In this document: positions 1-6,808 of the stretch, piece by piece | How the letters are laid out: every line of letters begins with the position of its first letter | Numbering within the stretch: the stretch's first letter is position 1 | Source of the DNA: CAZGOM01 sp964542875 | GTDB taxonomy: Bacteria > Planctomycetota > Phycisphaerae > Phycisphaerales > Phycisphaeraceae | Assembly: GCA_964542875.1 (NCBI GenBank) | Contig: CAZIWA010000038.1 | Coordinates: 1 to 42,356 of the forward strand | DNA length: 42,356 nt | Direction of reading: 5' to 3' | The notes under the pieces: model-generated | What the model was told of the DNA's origin: nothing | What the model saw: only the letters and a program-made list of their open reading frames with translations | The model's database searches: none | Position numbers and translations under genes: made by a program

Positions 1-133
1 GCTTTTACCCTGTCCCCCCTTTCCACATCCCCGCCCGGGCTTTTCCCCTTTTGCTCTAACTCCTTTACACACCTGTTTTCCCGGCACAATACCCCCAGCC
101 GGTAGGGTTCTCCTCTTTCCGCTCATCCATTCC

Positions 134-162
134 TTGACAGCCCCCCCCAAGCCCAATACGAT
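134..162 (+). promoter_or_regulatory. sigma70-type promoter of the STAS/anti-sigma pair
   Basis: A perfect -35 hexamer TTGACA (134-139) is followed after exactly 17 bases by TACGAT (157-162), which matches the -10 consensus at four of six positions including the key first, second and last bases. The start codon of the next gene lies 33 bases downstream, behind AAGGAG at 182-187. This is the best housekeeping-type promoter seen in the window. Bases 1-133 are pyrimidine-rich and show no gene. Confidence 0.7.
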
Positions 163-195
163 CTGACTAGTATGAATCGCTAAGGAGCAGGCTCC

Positions 196-558
196 ATGTC
201 CAAGCCCGATTCCCGCCTGCTTGTAGAGCAACAGACAGGCGGCATTACCAAAATCTCTTTCCGTGATCGCAATATCCTGGAAGAGACCAGCATTGCTCAA
301 ATCAAGGACGAAGTCCTTGGGGTCATTGATAAACAATCGCCCCCCAGGATTCTCATTGACTTCAGCGCTGTGGAGCACATGTCTTCCGCCGCGCTGGGTT
401 CCCTTATCACCATCAATAACAGGGTCCGGGAACGGTCTGGCCAGCTCCGTCTGGCCAACATCGACACCCAGATCTATGAAGTCTTCGTCATCACCCGGCT
501 CAACAGGGTCTTCCAGATCTTCGAGTCGACAGAGAAGGCAGCAGCGAGCTTTAAGTAG
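196..558 (+). CDS. STAS-domain anti-sigma factor antagonist (SpoIIAA/RsbV-like)
   Basis: This 120-residue protein is a single STAS domain, the usual size for an anti-anti-sigma factor. Such proteins bind a partner-switching kinase until phosphorylated on a conserved serine. The segment DFSAVEHMSSAALGSL (55-70) matches the phosphorylation loop of SpoIIAA. By alignment Ser64 takes the place of the phosphorylated serine, and the aspartate usually just before it is Ser63 here. The ATG at 196 has AAGGAG eight bases upstream, so the start is firm. The next gene, 50 bases downstream on the same strand, encodes the matching ATPase-fold partner, so the two should form one switch. No PP2C phosphatase or sigma factor is in the window. 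Confidence 0.88.
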   Translation: MSKPDSRLLVEQQTGGITKISFRDRNILEETSIAQIKDEVLGVIDKQSPPRILIDFSAVEHMSSAALGSLITINNRVRERSGQLRLANIDTQIYEVFVITRLNRVFQIFESTEKAAASFK

Positions 559-608
559 CGTTGGGGTCGCTTTCAGGTCGGCCAGTTTTGGCCAGTGAGT
601 GCCGTTCA

Positions 609-1022
609 ATGGCGAAAGTCGTCATCACCAGCATCTCCAGGGAAGCACAGCAGGTGCAACAAAACATTGTTGCACAGGCTGCCACTTTTCATTACGACGA
701 CCATCAGATCTTCGCCCTGCGCCTGGCCCTGGACGAAGCCCTCTCAAACGCCATCAAGCACGGCAACGCCAACGACCCCACCAAAAAAGTCTTCATCGAC
801 TTCACCATCGACAAAGACCACATCCAGGTCACCATCTGTGACGAAGGCCCCGGTTTTAACCCCCAGGCCCTCCCGGACCCCACCGCCGACGAAAACATCG
901 AGCTTCCCAACGGTCGCGGCGTCATGCTCATCAAAGCCTACATGACCGAAGTCAGCTATAACGACAAAGGCAACTGCGTCACCATGATCAAGCGCAAAGA
1001 CTGCCGTCTCCCGCAAATGTGA
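609..1022 (+). CDS. ATP-binding anti-sigma regulatory factor (RsbW/SpoIIAB-like)
   Basis: A 137-residue HATPase_c domain of the serine-kinase anti-sigma type. The N box is DEALSNAIKHGNA (42-54) with Asn47 as the expected Mg-binding residue. The G1 box is DEGPGF (78-83) and the G2 box is NGRGVMLIKAY (101-111). The frame stays open upstream to a TTG at 561, but the ATG at 609 begins the conserved domain and gives the family's normal length. It lies 50 bases after the STAS gene and is probably co-transcribed from the 134-162 promoter. By family knowledge it would sequester a sigma factor or other target and phosphorylate the STAS partner. The actual target cannot be read from this window. Confidence 0.87.
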   Translation: MAKVVITSISREAQQVQQNIVAQAATFHYDDHQIFALRLALDEALSNAIKHGNANDPTKKVFIDFTIDKDHIQVTICDEGPGFNPQALPDPTADENIELPNGRGVMLIKAYMTEVSYNDKGNCVTMIKRKDCRLPQM

Positions 1023-1088
1023 GCCTGACGTTGGCCTGCCTTCCCGCCAACCCCGCCCGCTTCTCAAGAAAACAAAATAGAAAATAAA

Positions 1089-1826
1089 ATGAAGAAGGTG
1101 CAAACCGACGTTTCTGCTGCTCTTAGCGCCGCCGCCCAGTCCCTTACCGACCAGCTCCGCTCTCTTGACTTCCCCGCACCTGTCTCCCACATCTACAACC
1201 CCCTTCAATACGCCTGGGCCGCCCATGAGCTTTACCTCAAGCGCTTTGGCGCCGGTAAAAAGAAATTCGTCTTGTTGGGCATGAACCCCGGCCCCTGGGG
1301 CATGGCCCAGACCGGCGTCCCCTTTGGGGAAATCGCCGCTGTGCGAGACTGGATGGGCATCACTGCCTCCGTCTCCAAGCCCGATGTCGAGCACCCCAAG
1401 CGCCCCATCGTCGGCTTTGATTGCCCAAAATCCGAGGTCTCCGGCAAGCGGCTCTGGGGCCTTTTCTCCCAGCGTTTTCCCAAGCCCCAAGCCTTCTTTC
1501 AAGACCATTTCGTAGCCAATTACTGTCCGCTGGTCTTCATGCAGTCCTCGGGTGCCAACCTCACCCCCGACAAGCTCACCGGCCCCCAGGTTCAGAAGCT
1601 CACCGAGGCCTGCGACGCCCACCTGGCGCAGGTCATCCAGGCGCTGGAGCCTCAGTGGCTCATCGGCGTGGGCGACTTCGCCAAAAATCAGGCCCTTAAA
1701 CAGCAAGCCCGCTTTGCGCATCTGAAGGTGGGTAAAATCCTCCACCCCAGCCCCGCCAGCCCCGCGGCCAATCGGGACTGGGCCGGCCAGGCCACCCGGC
1801 AGATGCATGAAATGGGCATCTGGTAA
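1089..1826 (+). CDS. SMUG1-type uracil-DNA glycosylase
   Basis: A 245-residue protein with the diagnostic SMUG1 motif GMNPGPWGMAQTGVPFGE (64-81). It includes the active-site Asn66 and is nearly identical to the motif of the animal enzyme. The second catalytic motif HPSPASPAAN begins at about His219, matching the HPSP block of SMUG1. Family members remove uracil and 5-hydroxymethyluracil from DNA at the start of base excision repair, in the cytoplasm. SMUG1 was first described in vertebrates and is scattered in bacteria, so this is a recognisable but uncommon bacterial repair gene. The start ATG at 1089 follows an A-rich stretch with no Shine-Dalgarno. The ybeY gene begins 30 bases after its stop. 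Confidence 0.9.
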   Translation: MKKVQTDVSAALSAAAQSLTDQLRSLDFPAPVSHIYNPLQYAWAAHELYLKRFGAGKKKFVLLGMNPGPWGMAQTGVPFGEIAAVRDWMGITASVSKPDVEHPKRPIVGFDCPKSEVSGKRLWGLFSQRFPKPQAFFQDHFVANYCPLVFMQSSGANLTPDKLTGPQVQKLTEACDAHLAQVIQALEPQWLIGVGDFAKNQALKQQARFAHLKVGKILHPSPASPAANRDWAGQATRQMHEMGIW

Positions 1827-1856
1827 GGCTTAACTTTTCCCCCGCGCAGCCACCCC

Positions 1857-2336
1857 ATGCCCAAACCCAAGCTCAAAATCTCCCCCGTCTCCCCCGCCGG
1901 GCTGCTCCCCGCTTCCGACCGCAAATGGATCGTCTCGCAACTGGCGCTCCTCTCGCAGCACATGGGCCTCTCGGGTGAGATGGTCCTCTGCTTCGTCGGC
2001 GATGCCGAAATGGACCGCCTCCACCGCCAGCACCTGAACATCGCCGGCACCACCGACGTCCTCACTTTCGACATGCGCGATGACGACGTCGACCCCACCG
2101 TCGACGTCGAAGCCGTCGTCTGCGTCGACGAGGCCGCCCGCCACGCCAAAACCCGTGGCCACGAAACCAGGCTCGAACTCCTCCTCTACGCCCTCCACGC
2201 CCTCCTTCACGTCACCGGTTACGACGACACCACCCCCGCCAAGCACAAAAAAATGCACGCCGAAGAAGACCGCCTGCTCGCCCTCATCGGCCTCGGCCCG
2301 GTGTATTCCAAGAAGGGTCTGGGGTCTGGGGTCTAG
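1857..2336 (+). CDS. ybeY: Endoribonuclease YbeY, rRNA maturation factor
   Basis: A 159-residue YbeY metalloprotein. TTDVLTFDM (65-73) and the zinc-site block HALLHVTGYDD (114-124) are the family hallmarks. The first two zinc ligands are His114 and His118. Where E. coli YbeY has a third histidine (GYDH) this protein has Asp124. His130 and His134 lie nearby but do not align with the ligand position. YbeY acts in 16S rRNA 3'-end processing and ribosome quality control. The last residues (about 152-159, KKGLGSGV) are encoded by an intergenic-type heptad repeat (2315-2343) that has run into the gene, so the native C-terminus was probably shorter. The start ATG has a C-rich leader and no Shine-Dalgarno. 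Confidence 0.87.
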   Translation: MPKPKLKISPVSPAGLLPASDRKWIVSQLALLSQHMGLSGEMVLCFVGDAEMDRLHRQHLNIAGTTDVLTFDMRDDDVDPTVDVEAVVCVDEAARHAKTRGHETRLELLLYALHALLHVTGYDDTTPAKHKKMHAEEDRLLALIGLGPVYSKKGLGSGV

Positions 2337-2423
2337 GGCCTGGCCCGAAAATCACCGGCCTCATCCTCGATCCTGCTCTTCCCCTTCCCTCTGATCAGAC
2401 CCCAGACCCTGAACCCCGGACCC
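2315..2423. repeat. Inverted heptad-repeat element between ybeY and cysS
   Basis: The left arm (2315-2343) is four G-rich 7-bp units: GGGTCTG twice, then GGGTCTA and GGGCCTG. The right arm (2396-2423) is four C-rich units: CAGACCC twice, then TGAACCC and CGGACCC. Bases 2315-2328 are the exact reverse complement of 2396-2409, so transcripts could form a 14-bp stem with a loop of about 67 bases. The right arm is preceded by TCCCTCTGATCAG (2386-2398), a sequence shared with similar elements at 6274 and 9687. The left arm overlaps the last codons and stop of ybeY. Confidence 0.85.
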
Positions 2424-2445
2424 TTTCCAAGTAAAATCTCCCCCC

Positions 2446-3966
2446 ATGCCCACTCGCTTCTATAACTCCCTCACCAAGTCCCTCCAGGACTTCACCCCCG
2501 CATCCCCCGTTTCCGCGGACGGCCGCACCCCCGTCTACATGTACAACTGCGGGCCCACCGTCTACGACTTCGCCCACATCGGCAACTTCCGCGCCTTCGT
2601 CTTCGCAGACACCCTGCGCCGCTTCCTGGAAGCCTCCGGCCACAGCGTCCACCAGGTGATGAACATCACCGACGTCGGCCACATGACCGACGACTCCTCC
2701 GCCGACGGCGCCGGTCAGGACAAAATGCAGGCCGCCGGCCAACGCCTCAAGGAACAGAAAAAGTCCGGCAAGCTCACCGCCAATGAAATCCAAAATCCTG
2801 ACGACCCCTACCAGGTCGCCGAGTATTTCTTAAACGCCTTTCTTGAAGACGCCAGAAAACTCAACATCAAGATCGCCTCGGAATTCCCCGGCCAGATGCC
2901 CCGGGCCACTAACTTCGTCCAGCAGATGCAGGCCCTCATCACCCGGCTCATCGAGCGCAACCACGCCTACGTCTCCACCGACGGCGCCGTTTATTACGAC
3001 GTCGAATCCTTCCCCGATTACGGCCAGCTCTCCGGCAACACCCTCGACAAACTCCGCGCCGGCGCAGGTGGGCGCACCTCCGACATCCACCAGGCCGCCA
3101 AGAAAAACCCGTCAGACTTCCTCCTCTGGAAGCCCGACAAAACCCACATCATGAAGTGGGACTCACCCTGGGGCCCCGGCTACCCCGGCTGGCACATCGA
3201 GTGTTCCGCCATGGCCCAATCCGTCCTGGGCCGCGAAGTCATCGACATCCACACCGGCGGCGAAGACAACATCTTCCCCCATCACGAATGCGAAATCGCC
3301 CAGTCCCGCGGCGCATCTGGCAAATCCACCTTCTCCAACTACTGGATGCACACCCGCTTCCTCCTCGTCAACGGCGAGAAAATGTCCAAATCCAAGGGCA
3401 ACTTCTACACCGTCCGCGACGTCCTCGAAGGCCGAGTCACCAACCGCGAAGTCGATCCCGCCGTTCTGCGCTACGAGCTCCTCAAAGCCCACTACCGCTC
3501 GAACATGAACTTCACAGCCAAAGGCCTTGAAGATTCCGCCAGCGCGGTGGCACGCCTGCGCGATGCCTACGCCCGCGTCAAAGCCCAGCCCGGCAACAGC
3601 GACGACCACGCAAAAGCGAAAAACCACCCCGCCTACCAGGCCTTCATCAGCGCCCTCTCCGAAGACCTCAACATGGCCGGCGCTCTCGCCGAGGTCTTCA
3701 AATTCCTTCCCGAAGCCGACCAGAACCCCGGCCTGGCCGCCAGGTTCCTGGAACTCGTCGACAGCGTGCTGGGCGTCATCATCCCCGGCGCCTCCACCGC
3801 CGCCACCGGCGAAGACCCCGCGGCCCCGATCATCCAGAAAATCCTCGCCGCCCGCGCCGCCAAGGACTTCACCACCTCAGACGCCCTGCGCGCCCAGCTC
3901 ATCCAGATGGGCTACGACGTAAAGATTTCCAAAGACGGCGTCACCGCCACCAAAAAACTCGCCTGA
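2446..3966 (+). CDS. cysS: Cysteinyl-tRNA synthetase
   Basis: A 506-residue class I aminoacyl-tRNA synthetase that charges tRNA-Cys with cysteine using ATP. The N-terminal zinc/cysteine site begins at YNCGPTVYD (33-41, Cys35). The ATP-binding HIGN is at 44-47. HTGGEDNIFPHHECE follows at about 269-283 and is a CysRS signature carrying further zinc ligands. KMSKSKGN is at about 311-318. A DALR-type anticodon-binding region follows, and the end is TATKKLA. Length and motif order fit full-length CysS, so it should be functional. Residues 75-115 contain a Lys/Asp-rich stretch (GAGQDKMQAAGQRLKEQKK) longer than in many CysRS. The start at 2446 follows a C-tract with no Shine-Dalgarno, as for several plus-strand genes here. 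Confidence 0.96.
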   Translation: MPTRFYNSLTKSLQDFTPASPVSADGRTPVYMYNCGPTVYDFAHIGNFRAFVFADTLRRFLEASGHSVHQVMNITDVGHMTDDSSADGAGQDKMQAAGQRLKEQKKSGKLTANEIQNPDDPYQVAEYFLNAFLEDARKLNIKIASEFPGQMPRATNFVQQMQALITRLIERNHAYVSTDGAVYYDVESFPDYGQLSGNTLDKLRAGAGGRTSDIHQAAKKNPSDFLLWKPDKTHIMKWDSPWGPGYPGWHIECSAMAQSVLGREVIDIHTGGEDNIFPHHECEIAQSRGASGKSTFSNYWMHTRFLLVNGEKMSKSKGNFYTVRDVLEGRVTNREVDPAVLRYELLKAHYRSNMNFTAKGLEDSASAVARLRDAYARVKAQPGNSDDHAKAKNHPAYQAFISALSEDLNMAGALAEVFKFLPEADQNPGLAARFLELVDSVLGVIIPGASTAATGEDPAAPIIQKILAARAAKDFTTSDALRAQLIQMGYDVKISKDGVTATKKLA

Positions 3967-4013
3967 TCACACCCCAATCCGGATCCCCTCACCCCTTCTT
4001 TCTGCCTTGTCCC

Positions 4014-4055
4014 TTTTACCTTTTACCTTGTACCCTGTACCCTGTACCCTGTACC
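4014..4055. repeat. Six-copy 7-bp tandem repeat downstream of cysS
   Basis: Six consecutive heptanucleotides read TTTTACC, TTTTACC, TTGTACC, CTGTACC, CTGTACC, CTGTACC. The NNNNACC pattern matches the period and phase of the other intergenic heptads near 2396, 5574, 6284 and 9697. Unlike those at 2315 and 6221, no G-rich partner arm is visible nearby. The rest of the 3967-4130 spacer is pyrimidine-rich. Confidence 0.85.
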
Positions 4056-4130
4056 TTTCCCTTCCACGTTCCTTTTTTCCATACCCCCTCCTCCGCCGCG
4101 CGCTACCTTGTCTCCATCAAGGAGCATCCC

Positions 4131-5474
4131 ATGGCCATCCATCTCGGCGCGCACGAAGTCGACATCACACCTGAACCCGGCACCCACCTCGCGGGCTCTG
4201 GCATGGGCGACCGCAGGCCCGCCACCAAGGTGCTGGATCCTCTTTTCGCCAAAGCCGTCGTGTTCGAGGAAAACGGCACCCGCCTCTGCATCCTGGTCAT
4301 GGACAGCACCATCATCGCCCAGGACTGGACCGACGCCCTTCACGCCGCCGCGGAGAAACAATTCGGCCTCAAACCCCACGAGGTGATGGTCCAGGCCACC
4401 CAGACGCACTCTTCGCCGGCACTGGGCAAATTCATGCTCGATGTGGAATTCCCGCTCCCCATGCCGCCGGAGCATGAATACTTCTGGGGCAGCGAGAAAA
4501 AATACACCGACTTCGCCCTCGCCCAGGCCTTGAAAGCCATTGAAGGCGCGCTCAAAAAACGTGAACCCGTCGACATCGCATGGGGCCGCGCCTGGCGAAA
4601 CGACCTAGCCTACAACCGCCGCGAGGAAAAGCACATCGACCCTGAGGTCCTCGCCGTCGGCTTCCGCAGCGCCGCCACGCAAAAGCTCACCTGCCTCCTG
4701 CTTCACTACACCTGCCACCCGGTCAATGTCTTCCTCCGCGGCTGCTTCACGCAGGACGGCAAACGCGCGCCCGAGTTCTTCCACGTCTCTGCCGACTGGC
4801 CGGGCATCTGGTGTCAGGAACTGCGCTCCACCATCGGGCCTGGCTGCGTTCCCATCGTCTTAAACGGCTGCTGTGGAAACATCAACCCCGAGCCCTACCG
4901 TTCCACCTCCGTCTGGGACCATCTCAAGCAAGGCCTGGAGCTCGCCAAAACCACAAAGCCCCTCATCGAAAACTTCAAGTTCCAGCCCGCCGCCGGTCTG
5001 GCCTTCAACTGCAAGGTGACGAAACTGGATTACCGGCCGGTGCCGCCGGAGCGGTTGGCGCAAGTCGAAAAGATCCTCGCCGCGCATCCCACCGGCCAAT
5101 GGCAGCCCGATGGCCAGGTGGAGCCGGAGTGGTTTTACGCGGCATCCACCCGGAGCATTGACTACCTCAAAAAGCGTGAGCCCATCTTCAATTACGAGAT
5201 CTACGCCGCCCGCATCGGCCCCATCGCCTTTGTTGGCCTTCCCGGCGAGCCGTTCACCGAGGGCCAGGTGGCGATCAAGAAAAGCTCACCCGCCGCGGCC
5301 ACCATTGTGGCGCACATGATCACGCATTACGTGGGCTATCTCCCCACCCGCGAGGCGTACCCCAACTTCGGCCACGAGGCCAACGAACGCTACACCTACT
5401 GGGCCAAGCTCGCCCCCGGCTCGCTTGAACGGGTCGTCGAAAGCGCTGCCCGGCAACTCGCCCAACTCAAGTAA
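4131..5474 (+). CDS. Neutral/alkaline ceramidase-like protein
   Basis: A 447-residue protein resembling the N-terminal catalytic domain of neutral/alkaline non-lysosomal ceramidases. It opens with AHEVDITPEPGTHLAGSG, the usual 'DITP..P..L.GY' start of the fold. ATQTHSSPA (about 88-96) corresponds to the THSGP metal-binding block, and LHYTCHPVNV (about 188-197) and GCCGNINPE (about 247-255) match other conserved blocks. No signal peptide or membrane segment is visible and the C-terminal ceramidase domain is absent, so it is probably cytoplasmic and its substrate may not be ceramide. The start is supported by AAGGAG just upstream. It stands alone, flanked by repeats. Confidence 0.75.
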   Translation: MAIHLGAHEVDITPEPGTHLAGSGMGDRRPATKVLDPLFAKAVVFEENGTRLCILVMDSTIIAQDWTDALHAAAEKQFGLKPHEVMVQATQTHSSPALGKFMLDVEFPLPMPPEHEYFWGSEKKYTDFALAQALKAIEGALKKREPVDIAWGRAWRNDLAYNRREEKHIDPEVLAVGFRSAATQKLTCLLLHYTCHPVNVFLRGCFTQDGKRAPEFFHVSADWPGIWCQELRSTIGPGCVPIVLNGCCGNINPEPYRSTSVWDHLKQGLELAKTTKPLIENFKFQPAAGLAFNCKVTKLDYRPVPPERLAQVEKILAAHPTGQWQPDGQVEPEWFYAASTRSIDYLKKREPIFNYEIYAARIGPIAFVGLPGEPFTEGQVAIKKSSPAAATIVAHMITHYVGYLPTREAYPNFGHEANERYTYWAKLAPGSLERVVESAARQLAQLK

Positions 5475-5475
5475 A

Positions 5476-5667
5476 GAGAGAAGCCTGCGGCCTGTTCGGG
5501 GTTCGGGTCAAAAATGCACCGGACACCCTCACGGGCGTCCGGCCTATTTCTATATCGCTCTCCCTCTGCTCTTACCCGATCCCCGAAACCCGTACCCCGT
5601 AACCCGAAAAAGGCCGTAGGCCTCTCCCTCCACTGTTTTCGACCCGGGACCCGGGACTCGGGACCTC
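5476..5667. repeat. Composite inverted heptad-repeat element
   Basis: This 192-bp spacer is almost wholly structured. The left arm (5476-5509) includes GCCTGCGGCC followed by TTCGGGG and TTCGGGT. The right arm (5574-5630) has five 7-bp units (ACCCGAT, CCCCGAA, ACCCGTA, CCCCGTA, ACCCGAA) followed by AGGCCGTAGGCCTCTCCCTC. Its reverse complement matches the left arm in the same order. Between the arms is a 10-bp hairpin (5519-5528 with 5533-5542, one mismatch). Further GACCCGG/GACTCGG units occupy 5641-5661, next to the stop of the minus-strand dehydratase gene. It may act as a bidirectional terminator for the convergent genes. Confidence 0.75.
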
Positions 5668-5674
5668 TTCCCCC

Positions 5675-6193
5675 TCAAAACCCCGACGTCCTCAGCAGCG
5701 TCATGAACTGATCCGTAAACACAAAGTTGTGCTCCGGAAACTCCAGCCCGGACCGGTTCTGGTCGATGTGGCTAAACAGCAGCTCGATCGTCGCCAGCGG
5801 CACTTCCTTCCCCGTTGCCGGGTCGATGCGTGTCACCGTGCCGGACGTCGAAGCGCCCAGTGAATCGATCCGATCCATCACCGCGCTGAATTTCAGCGTG
5901 TATCCGGGGAAGCCCGCATTGGTGAAAATCGCCTTGCCGATCTTGGCCAGAATCACCTTTTCCTTAAAGTCGTTGGCATGCCCCACCATGATGCCGGCCG
6001 TCTGCGCCATCCCCTCGATGATCAGCGAGTTGGGCATCACCGGCAGCGCATCGCGCCCAGGCTTGCCGTCCTTGGCCGGCACCGCGGCGAAGTGATCATG
6101 CACCACTTCCTCCGCCAGCGAAATGTTCTTGATCGCCGTAATGCTCTTGGCTTTATCCAACTGCGTAATCCGGTCAATCCACATCCAGCGCAT
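5675..6193 (-). CDS. FabA/FabZ-like 3-hydroxyacyl-ACP dehydratase (hotdog fold)
   Basis: A 172-residue single hotdog protein. It begins MRWMWIDRI, the typical start of FabZ/FabA-like proteins, so the ATG at 6193 is preferred over a TTG at 6208. The catalytic pair is inferred as His34 (HDHFAAVP) and Glu60 (SLIIEGMAQTAGIM). Compared with classical FabZ (HFPGxPxxPG), about 11 residues rich in Lys, Gly and Asp are inserted between the histidine and the PVMPNS block. The expected reaction is dehydration of a 3-hydroxyacyl group carried on ACP. It is the last gene of a minus-strand set with an acyl carrier protein and a second FabZ-like enzyme, so it probably works on the same acyl chain. Confidence 0.8.
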   Translation of the reverse strand: MRWMWIDRITQLDKAKSITAIKNISLAEEVVHDHFAAVPAKDGKPGRDALPVMPNSLIIEGMAQTAGIMVGHANDFKEKVILAKIGKAIFTNAGFPGYTLKFSAVMDRIDSLGASTSGTVTRIDPATGKEVPLATIELLFSHIDQNRSGLEFPEHNFVFTDQFMTLLRTSGF

Positions 6194-6220
6194 GGCGGGG
6201 TCCTGCAAAAAAAGAAAAGA

Positions 6221-6314
6221 GTCCGGGATCAGAGGTCTAAGATCTGGTCAGAAAAAGAACAAAGGAATTCTTTTCCCTCTAACCAGACTCTAGACCCCAG
6301 ACCCTGGACCCTGG
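6221..6314. repeat. Long imperfect inverted heptad repeat inside the acyl-carrier operon
   Basis: The left arm (6221-6252, beginning GTCCGGGATCAGAGGTCTAA) pairs with the right arm (6280-6311, units CAGACTC, TAGACCC, CAGACCC, TGGACCC from 6284) over about 30 bp with a few mismatches. The sequence between the arms is itself nearly self-complementary (GAAAAAGAA against TTCTTTTC), so the whole 94 bp can fold into one long hairpin. TCCCTCTAACCAG at 6274-6286 is the same junction found at 2386 and 9687. It lies between the acyl carrier protein gene and the downstream dehydratase gene. Confidence 0.8.
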
Positions 6315-6351
6315 TCAAAAGTCATTCATATTGCCCACGGCTCACGTCGCC

Positions 6352-6741
6352 TCAGGCTGCAATCTTCGACTGCACGAACTTCACGATCAGATCGACCGTG
6401 AACACGTCGGAGAAGTCGTCCACCATACGGCTCTTGTCGAAAGCGCCCAGGTCCGCGTGAGGCAGCTTCTTGCGAAGTTCCGCCATGCCCGCGTCGGTCA
6501 CCTTGCCGTCCTGAACGTATTCAGGGTTGGTCAGCACGTTTTCAGGGAACAAGTCACCGGGGCCGATCTTGATGCCAAAGGCCTTTTCCAGCCGGAACGA
6601 AATGTCCAGGAAGTCGATGGATTCCGCACCCAGATCGCCCACCAGGCGCGCACCCGGGGTGACATCCTCTTCATCAACGCCAAGGGCATCGATAAGAACT
6701 TCCTGCACACTCTTGAAGATTTCTTCCGGGGACTTGGCCAT
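6352..6741 (-). CDS. Enlarged acyl carrier protein
   Basis: A 129-residue protein with an acyl carrier fold. GDLGAESIDFLDISFRLEK (35-53) contains the phosphopantetheine attachment site, with Ser41 in place of the serine of the usual DSL motif. Standard ACPs are near 78 residues. Here about 45 extra residues (about 58-105, with a Lys- and Asp-rich stretch) separate helix II from the final helix (FTVDLIVKFVQSKI). It lies between two hotdog dehydratase genes on the same strand, so it probably carries their substrate. A 4'-phosphopantetheinyl transferase must act in trans. Codon use is more balanced than in other minus-strand genes, as for well-expressed proteins. The ATG at 6741 gives a natural N-terminus (MAKSPEEIF). 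Confidence 0.85.
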   Translation of the reverse strand: MAKSPEEIFKSVQEVLIDALGVDEEDVTPGARLVGDLGAESIDFLDISFRLEKAFGIKIGPGDLFPENVLTNPEYVQDGKVTDAGMAELRKKLPHADLGAFDKSRMVDDFSDVFTVDLIVKFVQSKIAA

Positions 6742-6808
6742 GGTTCAAACTCCAGTTCAAGCGCACAATCCTTAGCGCGCAAAGGTTAATCGGGTCTCTT
6801 GTGATTCT

